Shown here: piece by piece, positions 10,110 to 22,225 of the stretch | How positions within the stretch are numbered: the stretch's first letter is position 1 | Layout: the number at the start of each line of letters is the position of its first letter | Source: Cavia porcellus | Taxonomy: Eukaryota; Chordata; Mammalia; Rodentia; Caviidae | Length of the DNA: 64,000 nt | NCBI RefSeq assembly: GCF_034190915.1 | Contig: NW_026947491.1 | Span: 24,120,101-24,184,100, forward strand | Reading direction: 5' to 3' | Notes under the pieces: model-generated | Database searches by the model: none | What the model was told of the DNA's origin: nothing | What the model saw: the letters and a program-made list of their open reading frames with translations, nothing else | Position numbers and translations under genes: made by a program

Positions 10110-13100
10110 AGCTGACGCTTCTGATAAAGATGGCAGATAGATAAGAGCAGATTACAGAGGTTCCCTGAGATAGTCAACTTAGATGCCAAAATAACACAGC
10201 CTGGGGAGTGAGAGATGGATCCTCTAGGCCCAGGAGAGAGGGAGATGGATCCTCTTGGCCCAGGAAGAAACTAAAGTAAAAAGAACCAGTCAAACATGCA
10301 GTCCTGGTTGTACTACTAGAACAGCTAAGATTTGGTTGCTCCTGCTGCAGTGCCCAAACTTGCGTGACCACGACTCATTGAGCTGCCCAAATTCCTGCCA
10401 CTTCGACTCCCTGGAACCACAGTTTCACTGAAGTGCAGTCACACTGAAGTCAGAAGTCGGCAAGCTCAATGGATAATGGAGCTGGCAAGGGACTTGCATC
10501 AACCTGTGGTGAGTGCCAGGAATAAAACCCTTCCACCAAAAAGGGTATTCTTCCAATGCAACGACATTTTGAAATTGGGCAGGACTGGCAAGAACAAGGA
10601 ACAACAGTGACTTCAGTCAGTTGTTCCCTTCCCAGACAAGATTGGTGGGGTGAGCTTGGCTTGGGTCACGCCCCTGGCTGAGACCCAATAAGCTGTCCCA
10701 AATCAATTTCCTACATGCACCGCACACTAATGCAGTGAAGGCCTCAGCAGGTTGACTAACCCGGAGGGGAGGAGCCAGCATATGTGCCCTTGTTTGCACC
10801 TCAATAACACACCGGAGTGGGCAGGATCACCTAGCCAGCATACTTCAGAAGAACTGTTACCAACAAAGAAAGGGACTGGGACCTCCTCTATGTGCCTGTA
10901 TGGAAGAAACAAAAATATGAGAAAAGGAAGCCACAAGAAAAAGTCCCCAGCCCCCAACCCTGAGAACATTGACCCAGGAGAGGTGAATAAAAGAGATTGA
11001 AGACAGCAAACATGCAAAATCAGACATGGCATCAGTGGACATAAAGAGATATCTTTGGGACCTCATAGACAAGTTCAAAAGTGAAATATTTAACCATGTA
11101 AAGCAAAATATAAGTAGATTAATAAAAGAAATGCTAAGCACCTCTTAAGAATACACAGACAGAAGAATGGAGGAACACAAAAAAAGGGGAGAAATGTTCG
11201 ATGAAGAATATAAAGAAAACATAGAATACATGAAGCAGATTTAAAGAGATTACCAAGAAATAAAAACTCCATTGAAAGCTGACAAAACTGCTTGAAAGAA
11301 ACTAAGGATAGATTATCCAAACTGGAGGACAGGTTTGTAATGTGGAATCATGAAAGGAAAAATTTCTTAAAATTAACAAGGAAACAAGCAGTAACAATAC
11401 AAAGGCTAGAAGACGACAAGAGGATCTATAACTTAAGAATAAAGAATGTGAATGAAGAAGCAGGGGTACAAACAAAGGAACTACAAAGGCTATTCACAGA
11501 AATAATTAAGGAAAATTTCCCAAATATAGGAAAAGGAAATGATATTCAGATGTATGACGCATACAGAACTCCAGCCACCTACAACTAAAACAGAGCTACA
11601 CTCAGGCATATAATAATCAAGATCTCAAAATTCAATATAAGAACAGAATATTAAAAGTTGTCAGAGACAAGAAACAGATTACCTATAAAGGAAAACCTGT
11701 CAAAATCATGGCAGACTTCTTGACACAGACTATCAAATCAAGAAGAGCTTGGAGCGAAGTATTCCAAGAAAATAACCTCCAGCCCAGATTGATGTACCCT
11801 GAAAAACTGTCTCTAGAAATTAATGGAGAAACAAGATGCTTCCAAGAGAAAGAGGAACTGGGGGAATTTGTGACCACCAATCCAACTCTACAGAGAACTT
11901 TGCAGGAGATTCTAGAGAGACAGAAAAGTACCAGGATTCCAGGAACAGTGGCAGAGAGGCCTCAATGAATGGAGCAGAAAGTGGAATTAAGAAGAAAAGC
12001 AGACAACAAATGGCAGAAAAAGAGCACAACAGAAATGAGGCAGAGAAGTTTGGCTATAATCTCTAATATAGATGGCCTTGATACACTAAAAAAAAAAAGA
12101 AACACAGGCAGAGTAGGTCAGGAGATAGGGTCCACTGAGATGCTCTTTATAGGAAATATGATTAACCTGAAAAAAGGTATAAGGACCGAAAATCAAATAT
12201 GAAAACAATCTTCTATATCACAGGGAACCAGAGAGTAATAGGGGCAACTAGACCAGTATTTGTGGATAGGATGGAAAGACAGGCTTTAATAGGTAAAGGA
12301 ATACAACTAGAGGTCAAGTCCAGGAGGGAGAAGGTTCAGAACCACTTAGGTAAATAGCAGGTTGCCCCCGTCTCCCATCTAAAAACCGAGGGTGTTGTTG
12401 AGACTCAAAAATGCAGTGCAACTTGGGGGAGTGAAAGTGGAGGAATAATCTTAAAAAAGATAGCAGAAGATATTGTTAATAGTGTATCAGGATTTAAAAC
12501 CCACATTACTTGCACCAATCTGCTTAGATATATTTTATTTTGTCCCAATTTGTCTATTTGCACTAGATCTGAGGTCATAGATACCTATCCCCAAAATATC
12601 ACGATATAGTACAGTAATCACCTTTAATTTCCTAGTAACTTAATCTGGAGCCCTGTATAGCTTATACTGTTTTATCATGACTGATCTTAGTTAAATCTGG
12701 TTTGTTTGATATCAACAGATTTTATTCAAAACTGTTATGATTGATAGTATCAAGTCTGAGAATATATGCAACTACACTGAAGATGACAAGATTCACTATG
12801 ATACCCATTCTGGTTTGATTTCAAAAACTACCTGTTTTTGAAGTTTTATACTATTTACAAAGTTGTGTTTTTATTAACATTGTTATGTACTGCTATATTC
12901 AAATACAGTATGTCTGATGATATATATATAATTCTATTGAAGATAACAAGAGACAACACAGCAACCATGGCAGAACTCCTTGTACAGCAGTTTTATATGT
13001 CTTTTTCATTTCATGTGTCTATAGGAATATGTTTTTTTTTGTCTTGCTTTGTTTTGTTTCTCCCTCTAATGTAGAAAGGATAGAAATACATGTTAAGACT

Positions 13101-13445
13101 CATGCATGCATAGACCGTATAAACAGTTTCCAAGAACTGATCTTCTAACGCATGACGAAATGAACAAATATGGATAACTGCATGTATGTTTAAGTGTATA
13201 GGACTGACAACCACATTACTAAGTTTTTGATGGATAGTTGAACAGAACTGTTTGCAGTCTCACTGTTTGAATCCCTACTTTATATGTTTCACTTTTGTAT
13301 CTTGAATAGCTATTTGTAAGAGGACAATATGTAATCATCAACTAGTGATTCCTTACTGTTTATTTTTTCTTGGAAAGTACATATTATTTCTACCTGTTTT
13401 CTATTTTATGTAGTCTTTCTTTAAATAAAATTTTTAAAAAACCAA
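10110..13445 (+). mobile_element. HAL1-like (half-L1) retrotransposon, near full length
   Basis: It opens with an L1-style start (aaagatggcagatagataag), then about 0.9 kb of 5'UTR, then an ORF1-like region (about 10980-12070). After that come about 1.4 kb of AT-rich 3' sequence with no endonuclease or reverse transcriptase similarity, ending tttaaataaaatttttaaaa. The last about 310 bp (13135-13445) are the same module as two 5'-truncated insertions at 16682-17054 and 35885-36304, which supports a real 3' end. This layout fits the HAL1 elements, which keep ORF1 only and depend on L1 for mobilisation. A tandem duplication of about 33 bp lies in the 5'UTR (gagatggatcctct... twice, 10209-10265). 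Confidence 0.8.
10980..12070 (+). pseudogene. Broken ORF1 of the HAL1-like element
   Basis: It is an L1 ORF1p-type RNA-binding protein in pieces. A Lys/Glu-rich coiled-coil region (about 11000-11330) is followed by an open piece at 11292-11588 with the start of the RRM-like domain (TIQRLEDDKRIYNLRIKNVN; then LFTEIIKENFPNIGK). A C-terminal domain piece lies at 11708-11968 (RRAWSEVFQENNLQPRLMYP; ETRCFQEKEELGEFVTTNPT). Stops and frameshifts separate the pieces, so it is not functional. Confidence 0.85.
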
Positions 13446-14024
13446 ATCAAGCCACTTTTGCTTCAAAAGATATCATCAAGAAAGTGAAAATATTTACGTC
13501 CACAGACTGGGAATAAATATTATCAAATCACATATCTGGCAAAGTGCTTATCATGGAAATAGAATAAACTTTATGCTAAGGAGAAGCCACAAATTAAATT
13601 GTTAACATAAACTGTTTGGAATGAATAGAAAAAAAGCAGTAATAAAAAGAATTTAACAAGTAGGCAAAGAACATATTGCAACAACTGACATGGGTTAATA
13701 ACTTCACAGGAAGAGTTAAATTATTTGAAAAGATAAAAATAAAAATAAGGAAAAGGATGAAAATAACTCACAAAAGAGAAGGTCATGTAGCTGAAGGCAG
13801 GAAAGGTGTAACAGCTTTGGTTTTGAAAAGCTCGTGTGTTACTGTGGTGCAGAGAGGAGTATCTATCCAGTGTGAGGAGGGCGAGTGAGGGATAGGTGGA
13901 GCACAGATGGGGGAAAATTCATGCAAGCGTGGAATCAAAGAGGAATTCCCTTCTTCTACGTTAGCCAGTGCTGCAGTTCTCAATCTGCTGCAAAGCAAAG
14001 GAAGATGCGTTATGTTCTCAATCA
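13446..14024. other. Intergenic, no gene recognised
   Basis: Open frames at 13676-13888 and nearby have no recognisable domain. Confidence 0.5.
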
Positions 14025-14160
14025 CAGGCAATATTGTGCCACGAAAAGATCACTGCTGGTCTTGGAGTCAGGCAGACATGACATCAAATGGTAGTTCTGT
14101 CACTTAAAAGCTCTGCGATCATGGTAACTAACAAAGCTTCTCTGAATCCACTTCAGTCAC
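14025..14160 (+). mobile_element. MIR SINE fragment
   Basis: It matches the core order of MIR: ggtcttggagtcaggcagac, gtagttctgtcacttaaaag, and then ctctgcgatcatggtaacta. Confidence 0.7.
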
Positions 14161-14489
14161 TGTGGATCGTGACAATTCCTTCCAGGCCAGATGTGAGGTC
14201 TGATGATATTTGCAAATATGAAAAGCTATAAAACATTCACATTATTTGATCCAGTAATTTTGCCTCTGGTAACATTAGCCCCTGAAACTATTGTTAAGAA
14301 GGACAAAACTATAGGCATGTGACCATTTCCATAATTTTAGTAAGAATAGGAAATAGTGTCCTCCAACAGAGGAATGGAACCAGTTACTGGGAAAAAGGAC
14401 CTTGTGGCTTCCACAAAGAATGATAACTGTGAGGACTGTGTGTTTTCCTTTAAGTTAAAAAACATACCCTGTGCATCAAAGTTTACAAT

Positions 14490-15725
14490 ATTTTTCAGTC
14501 ATCTATCTCATGAAAGATTAATAACCAGAGATTATAAAGTACTATTGCTCAACAACAAAAAGACAAATAACCAGACTGAGGCATAATGAAGGGCTTGAGC
14601 ATGCAATTCTCCAAAAAAGAAGGTGTGGATGAGCAACAAGCTTCTGAAAAGATGCTCAATATTGCTATCAGGAAATGGAAACCAAAACCACAGTGAGATA
14701 ACACCACACACCAGTTAGAACAGCCATTATTGAAAACAAAACAGTGACAACACAAAACAAACCCAAGCAATAACCAGACTGATGAAGATATGGACATTTG
14801 TAGGCTCTTGGTGGGAATGGTACAGCTGCTAAAGAAAAGTGTGGGGGTCTCTCAAAAAATTAAAAATGATCTAGCAACCTTACTACCAGATAGATATATT
14901 AAAGAACTGAAGGGAGGATCTTAAGGAGATCTTTGCACACCTGCTTTCCTAGCAGCATTCATCGCGATGGCAGTCAGGGAAGCAGTCCAAGGTCCACTGC
15001 TGGATGAAGAGTAATCAAATGCAATGGACCACATTACACAGCGGACTGTCACTCAGCACTCCCCAGGGAGGAGATCTCATCTGCTACAGCACTGATGAAC
15101 TGAGAGGCTGTTATGGAAAAGAAGATATATTAGTCTACCTCTAAAATGTCCCCCAAAGACTCATGGGTGCTGAACTTGATTGACTGTGGGGGAGGGCCGT
15201 TCTCACTAGTGACTCACCTCGTCACCGCCTGCTGTACCAGGAGGGTTCTGTAACCAGCTGTTAGATGGAGGTGGTCCCTGCGGTGTAACCTGGAAGAGTG
15301 TGTTCTTTCTCCAGGTCCTCCCTTCTCTCTCTGCTTCCCACTTGCCAGGAGAGGAGCTCCTCTCCTCCACCCAGGACACTGTTTCTGCCCTGGAGCCAGA
15401 GGACCATGTTCTGACACTGAGCCAAAGTTAGCTCCTACTTCTCACGTGTCAGTTACTGTGTCTCAGGAATCTCAAAAAGACGACTACTATTAATAGGAGG
15501 CACCTACAGTGATCAAAATAATAGAGATGGCAAGTGAGATGGTGGTTCTCTGGCATTTGGTTGGGGAGAGGAGCTGTTTAATGGATACAGAGCTCCAGTT
15601 TGCAAGATGAAAACATCTTGAGGACACAGGACAATGGGAGAATACTTACTTCACTGAGCATCCATGGCAAGGTGGTTAAGATAATGGCATCCATGTGTTT
15701 TACTACAATTAATAACTCAAAAGCT
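14490..15725 (+). mobile_element. Old L1 3' end, interrupted by an LTR
   Basis: ORF2-tail/3' remnants at 14490-15125 (aaatggaaaccaaaaccaca; gctcttggtgggaatggtac) and L1M-like 3'UTR at 15490-15725 (gagatggcaagtgagatggt; gctgtttaatggatacagag) are the two halves of one element, split by the LTR at 15127-15488. Confidence 0.7.
15127..15488 (+). mobile_element. MaLR/ORR1-type solo LTR inserted into the old L1
   Basis: It begins attagtctacctctaaaatg with tcccccaaagactcatgggt and ends tactgtgtctcaggaatctc, as in ERVL-MaLR LTRs. It is a diverged solo LTR with no internal genes seen. Confidence 0.65.
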
Positions 15726-16187
15726 TTTTTGATACATATAAACTGAGTGTTTTCAGCACCAGTTGTTGTGGTATGAGAGGAGATGACTTAGGAGAAGGGG
15801 AGACCAGAGAGCCCTTAAAGGACGTTTGAGAGGAACAAGGAGAGGCCGCTATTTTTGAAGCAGGAAACAGAAGATTCACTTTATAGTTTGAAATTAACAG
15901 CCTGAACTGCAGTGCAAAATGGATTAGAAGAACATAAAATTATATGTTGACTACTACATTGTGGTAACATACAAATGAAGGAAAAAATTAAAGGGAATTA
16001 GCCTATGGGTGAAGTTTTTCCTCCATTACAAAAATTCTTGTATTCTCTAACTTACAAAGGAAATGGCCAGCAAAGCCATATGATTAGAAGTTTACAGCAG
16101 AAAAAAGTCTTGTTTACCTCTTTTCTATACCTTTTCTTGGCCTGGCTCATGCTCTAATACCTGTGTCTTTCTAGGCGGTCGCCTGTG
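15726..16187. other. Intergenic, nothing recognised
   Basis: No supported feature. Confidence 0.5.
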
Positions 16188-16201
16188 CTGCCACCTAGTG
16201 G
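16188..16201 (-). promoter_or_regulatory. CTCF-type motif
   Basis: The minus strand reads CCACTAGGTGGCAG, an exact match to the CTCF core as commonly written (CCASYAGRKGGCAS), 35 kb downstream of the PTHLH promoter. The motif match is direct; occupancy is inference. Confidence 0.6.
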
Positions 16202-16681
16202 TGATTCACGGGCTGTCCGCTGAGTTAAAGATAGGTAATCACAGCACAGTTTAGGGATCCGATTGAGATGGCTCCGCAAGTGGCTGTAAAATATGTCTCT
16301 TAGGTCTAGTTTTGATTCTAGTAGTTGGAAGGTGAATCTAGCAACCTCTTTAAATCTCTCCCAGTTCTTTGAGATTTAAATTCAAAACTCTGGAAATTTA
16401 TATTATGTGAAGCACAAAATTATTAATAAAATTCTGTTAGCGTGAATTTTTAATAAAATTTAGTGTTTGAAAATGATGAAAATACAGTAGAGTTTTACAG
16501 AAGAGTGGTGATCTTTGGATACAAATCATCAAATAAAAATAAATACCTATTTATGAATTTACATAAATGATTGATATTTTAAACTGCAAAATTTGACATT
16601 CTTTTTGCCACTTATTAATTTTTCAGAAAGAAATTTTTCAAAGTAGTTGATAAGAAAATAAGGGTTTGAAAATGGTGTATG

Positions 16682-17054
16682 ATTTGGTCTTATTCTCTTC
16701 AAAAAAAAAAGTAATAAGAACTGTGGAAGTAATAAAACCCAAAAAGTGTAATTGTTAATGTAAAAAAGAGAGGAAAAGAAAGTGGTCCAAAGGGTATAAC
16801 TGCATGTATATTTAAGTGTATAAGATAGAAAACCATATTACTGAGTTTTTGTTGGATCATTGAACAGAACTGTCTGCAGTCTCACTGTATGAATGTCCAC
16901 TTTGTATGCTTTAATTTTGTAATTTGGACAACTGTTTCTAAGATGACAATATGTAATTTATTAACTAGTGATTTCTTACTGTATATTTTTTTCTTGAAAT
17001 TCTGTACTACTTGTACCCTTTTACTGCTGTATTTTTTCTCTTTAAATAAAAAAA
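16682..17054 (+). mobile_element. 5'-truncated HAL1-like insertion
   Basis: It shares the 3' module of the 10.1-13.4 kb element: aagtaataagaactgtggaa, ataactgcatgtatatttaa, acaatatgtaatttattaac, and ends tttaaataaaaaaa. The flanking 14-bp duplications are gaaaatggtgtatg (16668-16681) and gaaaatggtatatg (17055-17068), with one mismatch. Confidence 0.88.
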
Positions 17055-17187
17055 GAAAATGGTATATGTTGTGATTTCAAAAAATATTTTTAATGTACAA
17101 AGACCTGTGGTGTTTGCTAATTGATAAATTTTAAATAAATATGGCATGATACAAGGAATTTATTCTGCAAGTTAGACTACATTTTTT

Positions 17188-17263
17188 TTGTTTCTAGGGA
17201 TTGAACTCATGACCTTGCCTCTGCCAGGCAGGTGCTTATGCCACTGAGCTAAACCCCTGGCCC
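17188..17263 (-). mobile_element. ID-like SINE
   Basis: Reversed B box agggattgaactcatgacct and A box ctgagctaaacccctggccc, with an oligo(T) start. Confidence 0.85.
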
Positions 17264-17464
17264 TAGAATTATATTTTATAGTTAATGGGAAATGTTAATT
17301 TTCTTCTTCAAAAGATACCATACACTTCAAAATAAACCATACACTGTGGGAAATTTCAAAGACATACCTTATTCATCTAGTCATTTTTCTTCTTCTTTTT
17401 TCCAGTTTATTTTACCCACTTTAAATACTATATATAAAAATGCTTTAAAAATTCCTAAATTGGG

Positions 17465-17550
17465 TCTTCAGGTATAGCTTAATGGGACTGATTTTATCTA
17501 GCACGCTGGAGGACCTGGATTGGATTTCCCAGGGTAGGGGGGAAAATCTC
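17465..17550 (+). mobile_element. Diverged ID-like SINE
   Basis: ggtatagcttaatgggactg, then gaggacctggattggatttc, then ccagggtaggggggaaaatc, in ID order. Confidence 0.65.
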
Positions 17551-17609
17551 AAATGCTATTTGCTTTTAAAATCCCAGTGATATCTCAGTTATGAATGAAT
17601 ACATGTTCC

Positions 17610-17822
17610 AGGAAAGGCAAAGACTCTGGGTTAGATTGCCTGCTGCCAAATCTGACAAGACCTCTTCACTCATATGTTCTGTGAACTGGTGAGTTTTATG
17701 ACCTTCATCTACAAAATGAAGTAAAAGCACTTAGTACACCATATGATGTTTGAAAGCTTGAATCAGTAACGCACACAGGGACCTTAATCTAGTGCCCTGA
17801 ACATAAAGAATGCTGAAACATC
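17610..17822 (+). mobile_element. MIR SINE fragment
   Basis: gactctgggttagattgcct, tgaccttcatctacaaaatg, and then agtgccctgaacataaagaa follow the MIR consensus order. Confidence 0.65.
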
Positions 17823-18465
17823 AAGAAAAGTCATTACAAATGAATACATAGTAGAAATCTATGTTAATTAAATAGGCCTGTAATTATTAAAGTTTGGTGA
17901 AATTTGAATCTCTGCCACTAGAGCAATATATCGTCTTTAAATTGTGTGTGTTGAATGACTTATATCTACTGTAAGAATTTTTATCTAAAAGTTCTTGTTT
18001 TGAAGAAATTATTACTGTAGACATGTGGCTGCCTGTTCTTTCTTAGATACTGATCTCACACAGAGTATTCAGGAAAGAAACAAGAAAAATGACCTTGACA
18101 GAGCATAACCTGTTATCTAGTAACATTTTAATTAAAAGGCATAAAGATGACTGAAATATTATATAAAGTTTATTTTTTCTGCATACTATTTTAACTACTT
18201 ATTGCATATCAGTGCCTGCTAAGTAAAGCTTTAGAAACTCTTTATTTCTCTGTTTAAAAAAAATTTTATTGGTACCTTTTAGATACACATACTGGTAACA
18301 CTCATCATGGGGAATTTGTACCTGTACATTTTTCCCCAGTCCTCTCCCTTCCCTTCAGCCCCTCTTTCTTTGTTTACAAAAGCTTTATTTCCATTTTTCC
18401 TTCTTGTTAATAACTCTTGAATCAGCATTTTTTGGTTAAAATTAAAAAGCCATTTTGATGAGTAA
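17823..18465. other. Intergenic, possible antisense L1 3' tail at 18240-18400
   Basis: The segment ttttattggtaccttttaga resembles the antisense L1 3' ends common in squirrel-like rodents. Otherwise nothing was recognised. Confidence 0.4.
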
Positions 18466-18850
18466 GTCTTCACATCTGCCCCCGCCCTGCACGATGAGGA
18501 ACAGAAAAGCCGAAACCTCCTCAAGCACAACAGGCTCCAACCGAGCGAGTCAGAACGGACAGCAGGGAGATGCAGCTCGGACCTGGGGCAGGCAGGGGCC
18601 CAGGCAGTCCGCGGAACAGTCGGTGTCCGGCCGGGCTGGTCGAGGAGGCTTCTCCTCTGGACCCCGAGAAGCCAGGCGGAGAGACCAGGATCCATGCAGC
18701 AGGGATGAAGTTGACGGAAACGCAGGATCCAAATGTAGACCACGTGGTCTGGCTGCAGAAAGAGCGACAGAATGGCTCAGAAATAGCTGCTGGACATTGG
18801 GGTTAAGTTTCGGATTCCAGCATCCGGACCCAGAATCGAGGGTCTTGAGA
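18466..18850. other. Small isolated CpG-rich segment without a recognised gene
   Basis: GC- and CpG-rich sequence in an AT-rich neighbourhood. Frames are open on both strands (18279-18743 minus, 18455-18853 plus, 18550-18903 minus) but mutually exclusive, low in complexity and without a known domain. It could be an orphan CpG island, an old LTR or a retropseudogene. Confidence 0.45.
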
Positions 18851-19209
18851 TAAGGAGCTTTCTGATGACAGAAGGTCCCTCTGTTCCACTTCTGTGCCAG
18901 CACTCTTACTCAGTTTATTCTATAGCAGAAAGCCTTTCACAGACAGAGGAACAGGACATGACCAGGGCCCCAAGACACCGAGTGGGTGACAGTGACATGG
19001 ACGTTCATTGGTGGAGCAAGGCGGTCAGTGATACAAACTAGAAGATCCTCAGAACAAGAGTCTGGTGTTACCTGGGCCAGCCCTTGCTATCCATGCAACC
19101 TCGAGGGGGCTGCTGGGCCTTCCAAGCTTCATATTTGTCATCTAAAAAATAGAAGTGCTAACAGAACTTACATAATTTGGGTTGTAATGGCCTTTATGTA
19201 GTATGATGC

Positions 19210-19210
<1 letters not shown>

Positions 19211-19249
<39 letters not shown>
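19211..19249. repeat. (TG)n microsatellite
   Basis: Uninterrupted TG dinucleotides. Confidence 0.97.
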
Positions 19250-19250
<1 letters not shown>

Positions 19251-19639
19251 TGGGGCACTGAATGAATATCAGTAGAGCATAAACCCAAAGCTATGGCATC
19301 TGAGGAAACAGTTCAACTGTGGGCAAGTCCAAGAAGATGTGATGGTAGGTTTGCTCTTCAGTAAGACCCAAAGAGTTACTTGGGAGAGGAATGAGAGCAG
19401 GCGTGAGGAAAGGGGATAGCTTAGAAAGGAAGCAGTGCAAAGAGTAAACGGCACGCTGATGCATTAAAAACATGGGCAAATAAGCATCACATGAAGTCAG
19501 GAGGGAGAAAGGGAAGGAGAGAGGGGACAGGGAGAGAAGTGAGCGGGCAGGCAAGCTTTGGTCATGCAGGGCTGTGGCAGGTTACAGAGCTCTCCAACCT
19601 GCCAAGCACATGCATCCTGGCGGAGATCAGCCAGACATT

Positions 19640-19760
19640 CTTTCCATCTGGAATGCGGCTCCTCCAGACTCTCACAGGCTTCTCTCCTTTCCACCCTTCA
19701 GGCTTTTGCTCAAGCATTACTTGGTGGGGGCTCTTGCTTGACCCTCTGTATAGAAGAGGG
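19640..19760. mobile_element. L2-like fragment
   Basis: tctttccatctggaatgcgg, then ttcaggcttttgctcaagca, then cttggtgggggctcttgctt resemble the conserved L2 3' portion. Confidence 0.45.
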
Positions 19761-19849
19761 TTGGGCAGGGCCACGGTGAGGCCGAGAGTTAGGAGTCACA
19801 TCGCCTTTGCTGGCGTCTCAACCCTGCCCCTTCACCATAGTAAGTTACC

Positions 19850-20005
19850 CGGTTTCTTAATGTTTTAGTTTTCACACATGTAAAATGAGAAAAATAATAG
19901 TACAGATGCATAGAAGTGTTATTAGGATTGATGAATTGATAGATATACACCTGGAGAAGATTGGTCCACAGGAAATACAGTACTCAGTAGGCGCCTCTTC
20001 CTGTT
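19850..20005 (+). mobile_element. MIR SINE fragment
   Basis: tagttttcacacatgtaaaa, then tgagaaaaataatagtacag, then aatacagtactcagtaggcg follow the 3' half of MIR. Confidence 0.7.
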
Positions 20006-21879
20006 AGGGTTCCTGCTCCAAACAGTAACCCAGGAATGCAAAGAGGTGGCAGCATAGGAAAGCCAGCCCTTCTCCAGTCTGCTCAGAGCTCTGGGGAGTG
20101 TGCTCTGTACTCTTGCATTGATTCCCTCCATGCTTTTCCTGATTTTGATATTTATTTGTTTTTGATTGTCATTGTATGTCAATATGTTTCTGTAATTTCT
20201 TTCAAATTCCTTGAGGAACATGGCAGGATCAACTGCAATGAACCACAATTAATTATTTCATTCAAAAATGGTAAATTCTACAATGCTAATTTAATGGCTG
20301 TTGAGCATTTTTTTTTGTTTCCTTCCAAATTTAACATTGATTAATCCTGAGATTAGGCCTTTACTATTGACGCAAGCCAGAAATTGGACTGTAGCCATCC
20401 CATACTTCTAAATTCAGTCACTTCAAGGCTGTGTTGTGGTAGAAGTCTGGGTCGGTGATGATCTGATGGATTGGAAGATGGGAGGGAAAAACTTCTGGGA
20501 GCATTTGGTCCTTGAGCTGTGATTTAAAGAGGAGAAAGTTGTGGTTTGGTTGTTGTCCCATAGATATGGAAAAAATTGAGCAACACTCACAGCCAGGAGA
20601 GGAAGAACCAGTGGAAGGAACCACATGACAATAAATTTAGTTGGTGTGGAAGGTGAAGGCTAGGTTAGAGCAGGAGATGAAAACAGGCGGAGAGGGCGGG
20701 CCCAGCCGGGAGAGGCCTTTGAACGAAATACTTGGAAATTTGTGTTTGGCTGGCGGTGTAATAAGAAGTCAGTGTAGGCTACAGGTCATTACAGGATGTG
20801 GCCAAAGTGGTGGAAAAAAGGAAACAAAAAGAGGAAAAGAAGAACTTTGGAAGCTGCATGCATATCAGCATAATTCATGCACCACTAAGTATTCTATAAT
20901 CTACCTGAAGACAAGTCCACTGTATTTGTTGAATGGCTGATGCACAGATGATGAGTGAACAAATGGTTATGCTGTCGGAGGGGGGCAGCTCAGCTTCCAG
21001 AGTAAGTGACACATGCCCATGCAGGAAACAGATTTGTCAGAGACATCCTACGGAAAGTCAAGAACAATGCTATATGCTTGTATGTATATGTAATAGATAC
21101 ACATGTGTGCAGTGACATGGGAATGTCAGGCATTTCTCTGAGGAAACTAAGGAAAAGAGGGTTAGACCAAGTCTTTGCCTTTATAGAGCTTAAAATTTAG
21201 AGATGACACATTCATATCTGCTCAATAGTTTCTTATTGAGCACCAAATACTGGCCAGGCTATGCCCTGTTGGTGGAAAAAAGAGAGGGGGGGGGTGCCAA
21301 AATACCCAGATGTATTACTAATGGCTTTCTAAAGGGCTGAAGCTGGTTATCCTCAGGGCTTTTCTGCAAATGTGCTGCATTGTTCAGAGGCAGGAGAGGA
21401 CAGGCAAATTCTCTACTGTCCTCCTGCCTGACGCACAGCTTCCCCTCTGTGAGTGTGTGCGGCTTGCTGGCTTGAGAGGCACCTGGAGCCGGCTCGCACA
21501 TCATGAGGGTGAGGCCCCTGCAGCATGGAGTGGAGGGAGTGGGATACACTGTACCTGAAGAGGTGGATGTCTAGAATGAGAGGCTCTGCAACACCAAGAG
21601 TCAGGCACCAGATGGCCCCAGAAGAGACTCCCTGCTGCTTCAGCCCTGTCAGAATGTAAGCCAGCAGTGTGCCTGTTCTCAGTCCTGCTCATCTAGGGGG
21701 TCCTGGAAGGACCCTCGGGGACATCTTCTAGAGTAGATAGGGTGCTACTGGAGAAGAAGAGGAAATCAGGAAATCAAAAGTCTAACTTGTTACTTGGAGC
21801 TTTTTAAAGAAAACCTAGCAAACTGGTTTGGGCAAAAGAGATTTCTCTTCCATCTGAAGAGAAGTCTTAGAAATAGATA
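20006..21879. other. Intergenic, no gene recognised
   Basis: Open frames at 20036-20344 and 20641-20940 have no recognisable domain. Possible very old repeats near 20690-20800 and 21190-21260 were not classified. Confidence 0.5.
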
Positions 21880-22225
21880 TACAATGGATTGAATGATTTA
21901 TCCACCAAAATTCACATGTTGGCATCTGATGGCAATACCACGGTATTCAGAAGTGGGTCCTTCAGGAGACAGTTAGGTCATGAGGATGGAGCCCTCCTGG
22001 ATGAGCTTAGGAAAAGAGGTCAAGAACTCACTGGCTGCTCCTTCCACTTCTCAAAGACACAAGGCAGAATCTGCTATCTGCGCTAGAAGGAAGGCCCCGC
22101 CGACACCAGACAGCACCAGCGCCCAGGCTCATACTTCCCAGCCTCCAGGCCTGTGAGAAGTGAATGTTTACTGTTGGAGCCCTCTAACTTGGGGCAATTT
22201 GTCACATTGGCCCGGACTGAGTAAA
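21880..22225 (+). mobile_element. MaLR/MLT1-like LTR
   Basis: caatggattgaatgatttat, caggagacagttaggtcatg, tacttcccagcctccaggcc, tgtgagaagtgaatgtttac in LTR order. It is diverged, with no internal retroviral genes seen. Confidence 0.6.
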
